A stretch of DNA of 23,025 nt from an archaeon (lineage in GTDB: Archaea; Micrarchaeota; Micrarchaeia; Norongarragalinales; SBBD01), in assembly GCA_005239845.1 (NCBI GenBank), contig SBBD01000173.1:1-23025 (forward strand), given 5' to 3'. The notes beneath the pieces are model-generated. The model saw only the letters and a program-made list of their open reading frames with translations, searched no databases and had not been told where the DNA came from. Shown here piece after piece: positions 8,268 to 15,550 of the stretch (its first letter is position 1; each line of letters begins with the position of its first letter). A program made the translations under genes and the position numbers.

Positions 8268-8549
8268 CTACGGGGGTGCTTTTCCCGAGGCTTGCAGGAT
8301 GGCTTCCGCCAGGCTTTTTTCATCGAAGCCGAACACTTGCGTTGTCTGCAAAAATTCTTTTGCCCGCTGCTCCAATTCTCCACGTTCCAAAACGCTGCCC
8401 GCCATTTTTTTCTCCAGCTTTTCCAGATCTTCCTCGGGGTGCATAAAAAAATCGCCGCGAATCTGGAGTGCATGAATACGGTCGTCCGCATAGTGGAGCG
8501 TGATCTTGAGCAGTTTCTGGGCCTTTAAAACGCTCTTTCCCTCTGGCAT
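8268..8549 (-). CDS. lplB: Lipoate-protein ligase accessory (C-terminal domain) protein
   Basis: A small protein of 93 residues matching the accessory domain of lipoate ligases (PF10437-like). It has KLLKITLHYADDRIHALQI followed by the family's GDFF (RGDFFMHPEEDLEKLEKKM). In bipartite archaeal ligases this subunit is needed for lipoate activation. The gene sits directly upstream of lplA, with 9 nt between its TAG and the lplA ATG, so the two are coupled. An ATG two codons earlier (8555) is possible. I prefer 8549 because a GTGGATGA segment precedes it, just as at the lplA start. It follows gcvPB by about 60 nt on the same strand and is probably in the gcv transcript. Confidence 0.88.
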   Translation of the reverse strand: MPEGKSVLKAQKLLKITLHYADDRIHALQIRGDFFMHPEEDLEKLEKKMAGSVLERGELEQRAKEFLQTTQVFGFDEKSLAEAILQASGKAPP

Positions 8550-8611
8550 GGTCATCCACGCGTTTTTCGATGGTAGCGTTTTTCTACCTTGTTAGTTGGA
8601 TGGCGCTGGTT

Positions 8612-10066
8612 TTAAATGCCTGTTTTTTGCTTCTCCGAGGGCTTTCCCAAGTCTTCCTCGTACGTGAGGTTGGGCTGTCTTGCCGCCAACACGCCATCCA
8701 ATCTCCCCACGGGCGTCGACTGCGGCGCCCTCAAAACCAGTTCGGGATGCTCCTCCGCCTCTCTGGCAATCGCCTTCATGGCCGCAATGAACTGGTCCAG
8801 GCTTTCTTTGCTCTCGCTTTCTGTGGGCTCCACCATGAGCGCCTCGTTTACGATCAAGGGAAAGTAGATCGTGGGAGCATGTATCCCGTAGTCCAGCAGG
8901 CGCTTGGCGATGTCCATGGTGTGCACGCCGTTCTTCTGCTGTTTCGTGGAAGAGGCCACGAACTCGTGCGCACACGGCTGTGGAAAAGGAACGTCGTAGT
9001 CTTCTTTCAGCGCTTCCAGGACATAATTCGCATTCAGTACGGCGTCTTCCGCCAGTTTTCTCAATTCGGGACCGTGCGCCCGGATATACGTATACGCTCT
9101 CACGAGTACGCCGAAGTTGCCATAGAATGAGCTGACCTTCCCGATGCTCTGCGGGCGCTCGTGTCTGAATCCGTAACCGTCCATCGTCTTCACCACGCGG
9201 GGCACGGGCAAGAAGGGCTCCAGGGCCTTCTTTACTCCCACGGGTCCGGCTCCCGGTCCTCCCCCTCCATGCGGCGTGGAGAACGTCTTGTGCAGATTCA
9301 AGTGCAGGAGGTCGGCGCCCTGGTCGCCGGGACGCGTGACGCCGAGCATGGCGTTCATGTTCGCCCCATCGATGTACAGCAGCGCGCCCTTCTCGTGCAA
9401 GATGCGGGCGATTTCCTGCACGTTTTCCTCGAATAATCCCAACGTCGAGGGGTTGGTGAGCATGAGCAGGGCCGTGTCCTCCTTTACCGCTTTTCTCAAC
9501 AGCTCCAAGTCCACGCCTCCTTTTTCATCCGATTTCAGGTTTTGTACCTTGAAGCTGCAGATGTTGGCGCTGGCGGGATTCGTGCCGTGCGCGCTGTCGG
9601 GGACTAGAATGGTGGTGCGGTGCTGCCCTCGGCTTTCGAAATAGGCTTTCGCAATCATGACGGAAGTCAGCTCGCCGTGCGCTCCCGCGCACGGCTGCAA
9701 CGTAAACGCGTCCATGCCCGTGACTTCCTTCAAATATTCTTCGAGCTCATACATAAGTTGCAACGCGCCCTGCGCCTCTTTTTCTTCCACGAGGGGGTGC
9801 AAGCCAGCAAAGCCCGGCATCCTCGCCGTTTCCTCGTTGATTTTCGGGTTGAACTTCATGGTGCAGGAGCCGAGGGGGTACATGCCCGAGTCCACGCCGA
9901 AATTCATGGAGGAAAGCTTGACAAAATGCCGGACTACTTGCACTTCATTTAAATCCGGAAGCGGCAGTTCCTGGCGGGTAAACGGCTCGGGAAGCTCTTG
10001 GTCCCTTGCTCCCACGTACCCCGAATGCGCGCCGCTCTTGTCAAACAGCAAGTCCATGCTCTTCAT
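8612..10066 (-). CDS. gcvPB: Glycine dehydrogenase (decarboxylating) subunit 2
   Basis: The PLP-bearing half of the split P protein of the glycine cleavage system. With GcvPA it decarboxylates glycine and hands the aminomethyl group to the lipoyl arm of GcvH. Of 484 residues, Lys260 in [17 protein letters not shown] is the expected PLP lysine. [10 protein letters not shown] (66-75), QPCAGAHGE (124-132), [10 protein letters not shown] (157-166) and NPSTLG (205-210) are all conserved P-protein segments. The ATG at 10066 or the one three codons on (10057) could be used. It lies 116 nt after gcvPA, separated by a purine-rich spacer. The split P protein is normal for archaea and many bacteria. Confidence 0.95.
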   Translation of the reverse strand: MKSMDLLFDKSGAHSGYVGARDQELPEPFTRQELPLPDLNEVQVVRHFVKLSSMNFGVDSGMYPLGSCTMKFNPKINEETARMPGFAGLHPLVEEKEAQGALQLMYELEEYLKEVTGMDAFTLQPCAGAHGELTSVMIAKAYFESRGQHRTTILVPDSAHGTNPASANICSFKVQNLKSDEKGGVDLELLRKAVKEDTALLMLTNPSTLGLFEENVQEIARILHEKGALLYIDGANMNAMLGVTRPGDQGADLLHLNLHKTFSTPHGGGGPGAGPVGVKKALEPFLPVPRVVKTMDGYGFRHERPQSIGKVSSFYGNFGVLVRAYTYIRAHGPELRKLAEDAVLNANYVLEALKEDYDVPFPQPCAHEFVASSTKQQKNGVHTMDIAKRLLDYGIHAPTIYFPLIVNEALMVEPTESESKESLDQFIAAMKAIAREAEEHPELVLRAPQSTPVGRLDGVLAARQPNLTYEEDLGKPSEKQKTGI

Positions 10067-10182
10067 TCCCTGGCGTCCTTTGTTGTTTCTCTTACCCTTT
10101 CCCTTTCGCCCCTTTCTGTTTCTCTATTCCTTTCTCCGTTTCCTACTTCCCTGTCCCCTCTCTTTCCGCCCCTTTTTTTTGC
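10067..10182 (-). other. Purine-rich intergenic tract between gcvPA and gcvPB
   Basis: In the mRNA sense this 116-nt spacer is overwhelmingly A and G, with eight consecutive A just after the gcvPA stop and repeated AAAGGG/GGAAA blocks. It contains several near ribosome-site sequences but no credible reading frame. The plus strand is the matching pyrimidine tract. Confidence 0.6.
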
Positions 10183-11463
10183 TTAGCTTCCCATCATTTC
10201 TTGAACTGTATTCACGATCGTTTCCAGGTCTTTTTCAGAATTCAGCTCCGTACAGCACACCAGCCACTCGTTGTTCGGCAGTTGGAGTCCTCCCAAGACG
10301 CCTTTTTCCAGAAGACGCCCGTTCAATTCCTTCACGTCCACGGGACACCGCACGCGGAACTCGTTGTAGAACGGGAGCGTTCCCACTCTCGCGAATCCCA
10401 GCGCCTCCAACTCCTCCAACACCTTATGCGCCTTTTCATAGGATTGGGTTGCCGCCGCTCGAAGTCCCGTCTTTCCCATGAATCCGAGGTACATTGTTGC
10501 CGCAAGGGCCATCAGCGCCTGGTTCGTGCACAAGTTGCTGGTGGCCTTTTCCCTGCGAATGTGCTGCTCCCTGGCCTGCAGCGTCAGGACGAATCCCTGG
10601 TTTCCCCGGTTGTCTACCGTCATGCCCGCGAGCCTTCCCGGCATTCTCCGGATGTGCTCTTTCTTTACGGCCATGAACCCTGCAAAAGGCCCGCCGTAGC
10701 TTACGGGCAGCCCGAATGCTTGAACATCCCCCACCACGATGTCCGCTCCCAGTTCTCCGGGAGGAGCAAGCAACGCCAGTGACGTGGCATCCCCCACGCA
10801 CACTACGAATAATGCGCCTGCCGCGTGCGTCTTTTCCCCTATTTCCTTCAACTCTTCAATTTCGCCGAAAAAGTTCGGGTATTGCACCATGACGCACGCG
10901 GTCTGAGCGCCAACGTCTTCCAGCCTCCTTTTCACGTGCATCCCATTCGCCTTGCAGTAGGTCTTCACGACTTCCGCATAATGGGGGTGCACGGTTTCCA
11001 AGCAAACGACTTCCTTGCGCTCGTTGAACGCAAAGCTCATGATGGCCGTTTCCGCGAGCGCGCTCCCCGCATCATACATGGAAGCATTGGCGGCATCCAT
11101 CCCGGTCAGCCTGCAGACGTACGTCTGGAACTCGTAGATGGCGGTCAGCGTGCCTTGGGAGACTTCGGGCTGGTAGGGCGTATAGGCCGTGTAAAATTCA
11201 GACCTTAGCAGCAGCTGGTTGACGGCTGCAGGCTGGTAGTGCGCGTACGCTCCCGCCCCCCGAAACATGCTCTTGAACCTCGCATTCTTTTCACTGAGCG
11301 ACTGCAGGAGGCGCTTCAGCTCCATTTCCGGCAAGGGCTCGGGCAAACGCAGGGGCCTGTCTAGCTTGGGGGTGAAGGACGCAAACAGCTCCGCTATGCT
11401 TGAAGCGCCGATGGCTTCCAGCATTTCCCTGCGTTCCTTTTCCCGGTTGGGTACGTAATCCAT
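10183..11463 (-). CDS. gcvPA: Glycine dehydrogenase (decarboxylating) subunit 1
   Basis: The partner half of the split P protein (426 residues), with an AAT-fold domain. It forms the active heterodimer with GcvPB. Recognisable family stretches are YVPNREKERREML at the N terminus, FRGAGAYAHYQPAAVNQLL, YTPYQPEVSQGTL, ASMYDAGSALAE, QYPNFFGEIE and VSYGGPFAGF. As expected there is no PLP lysine, which belongs to GcvPB. The ATG at 11463 has an AGGTAG ribosome site at a 9-nt distance. A TTG one codon earlier is less likely. It lies 84 nt downstream of gcvH on the same strand. Confidence 0.95.
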   Translation of the reverse strand: MDYVPNREKERREMLEAIGASSIAELFASFTPKLDRPLRLPEPLPEMELKRLLQSLSEKNARFKSMFRGAGAYAHYQPAAVNQLLLRSEFYTAYTPYQPEVSQGTLTAIYEFQTYVCRLTGMDAANASMYDAGSALAETAIMSFAFNERKEVVCLETVHPHYAEVVKTYCKANGMHVKRRLEDVGAQTACVMVQYPNFFGEIEELKEIGEKTHAAGALFVVCVGDATSLALLAPPGELGADIVVGDVQAFGLPVSYGGPFAGFMAVKKEHIRRMPGRLAGMTVDNRGNQGFVLTLQAREQHIRREKATSNLCTNQALMALAATMYLGFMGKTGLRAAATQSYEKAHKVLEELEALGFARVGTLPFYNEFRVRCPVDVKELNGRLLEKGVLGGLQLPNNEWLVCCTELNSEKDLETIVNTVQEMMGS

Positions 11464-11547
11464 CAAAAAATACTACCTGTTTTATTCAATCCATTTTCCC
11501 ATGCCGTATTTTCCATCCGTTTTGCTTCCGGCCTCGTTTTTTACCAA

Positions 11548-11922
11548 TCAGTGCTTTTCCTGTTTCGCGACGAATTCGTCGTATTGTTCCTTGTCCATCA
11601 GCGTGTCTGCCTCATTCCAATCGGAAGGCTTCAGTTTCACCAGCCATCCCTTCTCATACGGGCTCTCGTTTATCCACTGCGGGTTCTGCAGCAGTTGCTC
11701 GTTGACTTCCGCGACCTCCCCGCTTACGGCAGCATACACGTCGGAAGAGGCCTTCATCGAGTCCACAATCGCCAAACTCTCGCCCTGCTTGAACGCCTTG
11801 CCCGCTTTCGGGAGTTCCAGCGACACGACGTCACCGAGGCTGTGTTGTGCGAAATCCGTGATGCCCTCCACGGCAAGCTCTCCCTGCCGTTCCACCCACT
11901 CGTGTTCCTTCGTGAATTTCAT
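11548..11922 (-). CDS. gcvH: Glycine cleavage system H protein
   Basis: The lipoyl-carrier protein that shuttles the aminomethyl group between the P, T and L proteins. The 124 residues are the normal size. The family start FTKEHEWV and the middle segment GDVVSLELPKAGK are present. The lipoylation site is Lys57 in VDSMKASSDVYA, where most family members have ESVKA-SD-Y. The Glu-to-Asp and Val-to-Met changes flank the modified lysine and are conservative. The ATG at 11922 gives the standard N terminus; a TTG at 11928 would add two residues. The co-linear lplB-lplA pair is the probable modifying enzyme. Confidence 0.95.
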   Translation of the reverse strand: MKFTKEHEWVERQGELAVEGITDFAQHSLGDVVSLELPKAGKAFKQGESLAIVDSMKASSDVYAAVSGEVAEVNEQLLQNPQWINESPYEKGWLVKLKPSDWNEADTLMDKEQYDEFVAKQEKH

Positions 11923-12049
11923 AAGCAATTCTCTCTCGCTCTTTTCTATGACTTATTCCTTTTTCAACCCCCTCATTTCATTGCCCTCGCTTCCTGCTCT
12001 TCCCATCCGACCTGCTTTTCCCTTCGCGTTCCCTCCGCCTCTCCCCGTG
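11923..12049 (-). other. Purine-rich intergenic tract between gcvT and gcvH
   Basis: A 127-nt spacer that in the mRNA sense is rich in GGGAAAAG, GGGGAGAGG and GAGAGAGAA blocks, resembling the spacer between gcvPA and gcvPB. No open frame with a ribosome site is apparent in it. It may act as a long ribosome-loading leader for gcvH, but that is a guess. Confidence 0.5.
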
Positions 12050-13135
12050 TTACTTTTCCCTTTTATAGAACCGCGTGCTGCAGCATTTCGCCTTCGCCAC
12101 CTTTCCCTCGCGCACCACAATCCCAATGGTTTCCTGCGGTTTAGGCGGAATGTAGGCAAACCCGATGCTTTTCTGCAGTGTAGGAGAAAACCCGCCGCTC
12201 GTCACCACGCCTTGCTCCCTTCCCTCCACCACCACTTTGTTTCCATGCCTCGGCACGGCGCGTTCTAGCAGCTCGAAACCCGTCAGTTTTTTCCTCGGCC
12301 CTTTCTCCAGCAGCGCCCTTCGCCCCACGAACTCCTTGCTCAAGTCCACCGTCCACTTCAACGGCGCTTCCAACGGCGTGGTATCGTCATCCAAGTCGTT
12401 GCCGTACAGCATGAGCCCGGCCTCCAAGCGCAAGGAGTCTCTCGCGCCCAGACCCGCAGGCTTCAATCCATCCCCTTTTCCAACTTCAAAAAGCGCTTCC
12501 CACGCCTTTTCCGCAAAACGCGGGTCAAAATACAATTCGAAACCATCCTCGCCCGTATACCCCGTTCTTGAAACGAGCATGGGAATGTTCGCCACTTGAA
12601 ACTCGGAAAACCAGAAATATTTTATTTCGTCCAAACTAAAATCAGTAAGTTGCTGCAAAATCGCTTGCGCTTTGGGTCCCTGCAACGCCAATTCCGCCGT
12701 CTCGCTCGAAATATTGCGCAATTCCGCTTGCATGGGGTTGTGGGCTTTCATCCACGCAAAATCTTTTTCGATGTTGGACGCGTTGATCACGAGCATGAAG
12801 TGTTCCTGGTCGTGCCTATAGACCAGCAGGTCGTCCACGATGCCTCCTTTTTCGTTGCACATGGGTGTGTACTGGCACTGGCCGTTCTGGATTTTCGCTA
12901 CGTTGTTCGCAACCAAATTCTGCACGAATGCGAATGCTTGTTTTCCTTTAACTTCCACTTCGCCCATGTGGGACACGTCAAAAAGACCCGCCGCCGTCCG
13001 AACAGCCGTGTGCTCGGCCACGATGCCCTCGTACTGCACGGGCATCTCCCACCCTCCGAACGGCACCATTCTCCCTCCTATTCTCACATGGATGTCGTAG
13101 AATGGCGTGCGCTTGAGCTCGGAATTGGCGTCCAC
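12050..13135 (-). CDS. gcvT: Aminomethyltransferase (glycine cleavage T protein)
   Basis: Transfers the methylene carbon from aminomethyl-lipoyl-GcvH to tetrahydrofolate (or the archaeal pterin), releasing ammonia. The hallmarks are LKRTPFYDIHV, MVPFGGWEMPVQYEG, FDVSHMGEVEVKG, QYTPMCNEKGGIVDD and YTGEDGFELY (pterin/substrate pocket), with the OB-like C-terminal domain ending in the GFAYIPP region. No ATG lies near the N terminus. I chose the GTG at 13135 (361 residues). The alternative TTG at 13165 sits only about 7 nt from the TATA box and would lie upstream of the expected transcription start. First gene of the gcvT-H-PA-PB-lplB-lplA run. Confidence 0.93.
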   Translation of the reverse strand: MDANSELKRTPFYDIHVRIGGRMVPFGGWEMPVQYEGIVAEHTAVRTAAGLFDVSHMGEVEVKGKQAFAFVQNLVANNVAKIQNGQCQYTPMCNEKGGIVDDLLVYRHDQEHFMLVINASNIEKDFAWMKAHNPMQAELRNISSETAELALQGPKAQAILQQLTDFSLDEIKYFWFSEFQVANIPMLVSRTGYTGEDGFELYFDPRFAEKAWEALFEVGKGDGLKPAGLGARDSLRLEAGLMLYGNDLDDDTTPLEAPLKWTVDLSKEFVGRRALLEKGPRKKLTGFELLERAVPRHGNKVVVEGREQGVVTSGGFSPTLQKSIGFAYIPPKPQETIGIVVREGKVAKAKCCSTRFYKREK

Positions 13136-13167
13136 ACAAACCCCTTGCCCGCTTATCTGTGCCAACT

Positions 13168-13176
13168 CTTATAAAG
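13168..13176 (-). promoter_or_regulatory. TATA box of the gcv operon
   Basis: On the minus strand this reads CTTTATAAG, close to the archaeal consensus. Transcription would begin near 13146, about 10 nt before the GTG at 13135. This argues against the upstream TTG start of gcvT and suggests a near-leaderless operon transcript. Confidence 0.6.
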
Positions 13177-13238
13177 CGTTCGAAGAAGCTTCGACAATCG
13201 TAACTAAGATTGCGGCGCACTTTTTTTGACGCACGGGC

Positions 13239-13625
13239 TTAAAGGCACTTTAATCGGGAGTAAATATTGCCTTGTCTGTCGATTAGGATGTCCGCGATTG
13301 CCCATCCGTCTATCTCGTACGCCGTACCGGATCTATTTGTAATTGCTGCATGTTTCGCTTGCAATTTCTCGGCGGAAGAAGACGAGATTATTCTCTCGTT
13401 GTAGTCGCCCAATCGCTCCTTACCAACGAATTCTTTTAGGATGCCGAACGCCTCGCTGGCGTCTGCAGCGGTTTGATTTGTTTGGAACAACAACTTGTAT
13501 GCGGGGTCGCTGCAGTAGCTGCTTGGAGGCATAAACTTATCCGAAACGAAAAATAAGAGTAAAAAGATTGCAACAAGGACTCCCGCTCCAATCAAAAGCA
13601 GTTTCTGAATGCTCCCCCGTTGCAT
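13239..13625 (-). CDS. Hypothetical single-pass membrane protein
   Basis: A 128-residue protein that I do not recognise. It starts with a short basic-polar segment and one strong hydrophobic helix (about residues 8-27), so it is probably anchored by its N terminus with the rest exposed. The remainder is soluble and polar, with Cys38 and a penultimate Cys127. The C-terminal part reads like a small alpha/beta fold (WAIADILIDRQGNIYSRLKC). Its base composition looks slightly more AT-rich than the gcv genes. It ends 62 nt upstream of the gcv TATA box and borders the accessory island with the ATPase gene, so it may be part of that island. ATG at 13625. Confidence 0.6.
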   Translation of the reverse strand: MQRGSIQKLLLIGAGVLVAIFLLLFFVSDKFMPPSSYCSDPAYKLLFQTNQTAADASEAFGILKEFVGKERLGDYNERIISSSSAEKLQAKHAAITNRSGTAYEIDGWAIADILIDRQGNIYSRLKCL

Positions 13626-13676
13626 GAAATCGATACCCTAAATCTATTGTCGCATATTAATCTTGGCTCTTTGAGA

Positions 13677-13719
13677 GAACTAGCCACTCGTACGGAACGG
13701 ATCAGCGTGCGACTAGTTC
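13677..13719. repeat. Inverted repeat in the island intergenic region
   Basis: GAACTAG (13677-13683) and CTAGTTC (13713-13719) are perfect 7-bp inverted arms, with an inner CAC/GTG pairing. This gives an imperfect hairpin of about 43 nt. It lies in the 340-bp gene-free stretch before the ATPase gene. Its role is unknown: it could be an element end, an RNA stem or an operator. Confidence 0.4.
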
Positions 13720-13788
13720 AGATGACTTTTCTTAGAAAGCAAAACTCTGCCAAAAAACGATAAGGGTAAGCGCACTCGTATTCAACCA

Positions 13789-13826
13789 ACTTCATTCTTC
13801 CAAAGAGTCAAAGCAAAGAACGAAGT
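13789..13826. repeat. 11-bp inverted repeat
   Basis: ACTTCATTCTT (13789-13799) and AAGAACGAAGT (13816-13826) are complementary at 10 of 11 positions, with a 16-nt loop. Together with the other palindromes nearby, it makes the 13626-13966 gap unusually structured for an intergenic region in this window. Confidence 0.4.
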
Positions 13827-13841
13827 GGCTAATGGCAGGAA

Positions 13842-13871
13842 AATAGTGCGTGTGACGGTATCTGGATTTCC
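13842..13871 (-). repeat. Degenerate copy of the 5S rRNA 3' end (copy C)
   Basis: Plus strand AATAGTGCGTGTGACGGTA followed by TCTGGATTTCC. It aligns with the end of the real 5S gene (15522-15550), differing mostly by transitions. The 5S-derived portion is the part beginning GACGGTAT (5S ends ..ATACCGTTG on the minus strand). It is also bracketed by an 8-bp inverted repeat, GCAGGAAA (13835-13842) and TTTCCTGC (13867-13874). Confidence 0.6.
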
Positions 13872-13923
13872 TGCACGTGACGCCGTGGAGGCTGTAGCCT
13901 ATCCGCAAGCAAAACCGAAAGAA

Positions 13924-13965
13924 TTATTAATTGGTTGTTAATTAAATTATTAGTAGGTTAATAAT
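13924..13965 (+). promoter_or_regulatory. AT-rich promoter region of the ATPase gene
   Basis: About 40 bp of nearly pure A/T (TTATTAATTGG, TTAATTAAATTATTAG, TTAATAATT) lie immediately before the ATG at 13967. They stand out against the GC-rich window. ATTAAATTA at 13941-13949 is at the right distance for a TATA box of a leaderless transcript. A weak AGGT (13955-13958) could serve as a ribosome site. Such AT islands often accompany recently acquired genes. Confidence 0.5.
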
Positions 13966-13966
13966 T

Positions 13967-15436
13967 ATGGAATTCTTTAACCGCGTCAACGAACTTGACT
14001 TCTTGAAGAAGAAGCTAGCTTCCGGAAAGGCCGAGTTGATTGTTCTAGAAGGAAGGCGCCGCCTTGGAAAAACGGAACTGGTCAAGCAACTACGTCAAAA
14101 GCGGCCCGAAGACTTTCTTTATTTTTTCGTCCTCCTATCGGAACCTCGCCTGGTGCTAGACGATTTTTCTCGCTCTGTTTTAGAGCAAACAAAACACGTG
14201 GTTCGCTTTGAGTCTCCAGCATCTTTTTTTGGCTTTATCGCCGATTGGGCGAAAGAGGGCACACATAAGCGGGTGGTCGTTTTAGACGAATTTCAAAGGC
14301 TGGGGGATGTCGACTATGGTTTCGTCACTGCCCTTCAGCGAGCCTGGGATGAAAAATTCAGCGGCAACCCGCGTTTCAAGCTCATCTTGTGCGGCTCGAG
14401 CGTATCTGCCATGGCCGCTCTTACGGGGAAGGCCGGAGCGCCTCTTTATGGAAGAAAAACAGCGCACGCCCACTTGGAACCCTTCAATTATGCCAGTTTT
14501 CGCTTCGTGTTCAAGGAATGGCCTGAAGAAGAGAAAATCCGCGCTTTTACTATATTTGGCGGCACGCCCGCCTTTTTCATGCCCTTGAAAATCGGCGGCA
14601 TGCTTCCGGGTTTGAAGGCCATCCGGGAATTGGTTTTAGAGAAAGAGGCTCCTTTGCGCGAGGAGCCCCGTGAGCTCTTCGCTAAAGAAGCCAGAAAATC
14701 TGCGCGATACAACGCGATACTGCAAGCGATTGCCGCAGGCCACCATTCCGTCACTGAAATCGCCAATTACGTCTCTTCTCGGATTGCTGGGAAAGTCCGG
14801 CCCGGCTCGCTTCCTGCCTATTTTAGCGTGCTTTCGGAGCAGCTCAACATCCTTGACCATGACGATCCCGTGTTCGGAAAGGAAAAGCACGGCCGCTATC
14901 AGTTCAGCGATCCTTTTTTCGGGTTTTGGTACCGGTTCGTCTTTCCCAACCAAGAACCCCTTGAACTGGGAAATATTCCCTACGTCGAGGAATTGATCAA
15001 CGCGCAATTGCCCGTGCTAGAAGGGAAAACCTTTGAAAAGATTTGCCGCGAATTCCTCAAGCTCCACAATACGCACTCCATCAAAGGACTTCCTCTCAAC
15101 CTTACGAAATTGGGGGCGTGGTGGTCTCGCAAACCCCTTTCCGGCCACCAGGCGACCGCAGAAATCGATATTGTTGCTCAGAACGGTGACGCCTTGCTTG
15201 TAGGCGAAGTAAAGTACCGGAATGAGTCGATGCGCGTGGAAGACTTGGCTGCGTTGGTTGATAAAAGCCAACAGCTTCCCCGCAAGGGAAAAATAGACTA
15301 TATTGCGTTTTCAAAAAGCGGATTCCTACCCTCTTGCATGGATTACGCAAAATCCATTGGGTGCACGACATTCGATTTAAAGGAAATGAGCGCGTTATGG
15401 GATGCTGGCCATTCGGCTCATGAAAAACAGGAATAG
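13967..15436 (+). CDS. ATPase_2/DUF234 ATPase with PD-(D/E)xK-like C-terminal domain
   Basis: A 489-residue protein of the archaeal ATPase family (PF01637-like) with a DUF234-type C terminus. Residues 1-210 form the P-loop domain: the N-terminal FFNRVNELDFL, Walker A GRRRLGKTEL (29-38), Walker B VVVLDEFQ (103-110, Asp107-Glu108), and sensor LCGSSVSAM (141-149). A winged-helix-like linker follows (HHSVTEIANYVSSRI). The C-terminal domain has EID (399-401) and GEVKY (413-417), giving the D-(x)n-E-x-K pattern of the PD-(D/E)xK nuclease fold. The family is patchy, multi-copy and often accessory. Its role is unresolved; mobility and defence have been suggested. Here it is a lone gene, antisense to 5S rRNA, with 5S-like repeats at both ends; its stop codon lies inside the right-hand repeat. 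Confidence 0.9.
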   Translation: MEFFNRVNELDFLKKKLASGKAELIVLEGRRRLGKTELVKQLRQKRPEDFLYFFVLLSEPRLVLDDFSRSVLEQTKHVVRFESPASFFGFIADWAKEGTHKRVVVLDEFQRLGDVDYGFVTALQRAWDEKFSGNPRFKLILCGSSVSAMAALTGKAGAPLYGRKTAHAHLEPFNYASFRFVFKEWPEEEKIRAFTIFGGTPAFFMPLKIGGMLPGLKAIRELVLEKEAPLREEPRELFAKEARKSARYNAILQAIAAGHHSVTEIANYVSSRIAGKVRPGSLPAYFSVLSEQLNILDHDDPVFGKEKHGRYQFSDPFFGFWYRFVFPNQEPLELGNIPYVEELINAQLPVLEGKTFEKICREFLKLHNTHSIKGLPLNLTKLGAWWSRKPLSGHQATAEIDIVAQNGDALLVGEVKYRNESMRVEDLAALVDKSQQLPRKGKIDYIAFSKSGFLPSCMDYAKSIGCTTFDLKEMSALWDAGHSAHEKQE

Positions 15437-15456
15437 GACGTGCAACGGTACCCGGA
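15432..15456 (-). repeat. Degenerate copy of the 5S rRNA 3' end (copy B)
   Basis: Plus strand AATAGGACGTGCAACGGTA then CCCGGA. Compare the genuine 5S end at 15522-15545: AATAGGAGTGCAACGGTA then TTCGGA. The first 19 bases differ by one inserted C only. The copy includes both the last bases of the 5S gene and about 10 bases of its 3' flank, and the TAG in it is the ATPase stop codon. Confidence 0.75.
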
Positions 15457-15521
15457 CGGCTTCTTTCCCAGAAAGACCTCGGCTAGAAAGATATGGGGGT
15501 TACCCTCGTAAATAGTAGCGA

Positions 15522-15550
15522 AATAGGAGTGCAACGGTATTCGGATTTCC
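15522..15550 (-). repeat. Reference copy of the repeat at the true 5S 3' end (copy A)
   Basis: Plus strand AATAGGAGTGCAACGGTA then TTCGGATTTCC. This is the functional 3' end of the 5S gene plus its first 10 flanking bases, and the probable source of copies B and C. All three are in the same orientation. Confidence 0.75.

Noticed and set aside
8572..8588. Small hairpin GGTAG...CTACC between gcvPB and lplB as a terminator
   Set aside because: The stem is only 5 bp, it lies upstream of lplB on the minus strand, and no U-run follows. Co-transcription of gcvPB with lplB remains more likely.
10006..10782. Plus-strand open frame across the gcvPA/gcvPB spacer
   Set aside because: It reads the pyrimidine tract as Phe, Ser, Pro and Leu runs and continues opposite gcvPA. 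Composition explains the openness.
13626..13966. tRNA or CRISPR repeats in the gap before the ATPase gene
   Set aside because: The inverted repeats differ in sequence and are not regularly spaced, and no cloverleaf can be drawn.
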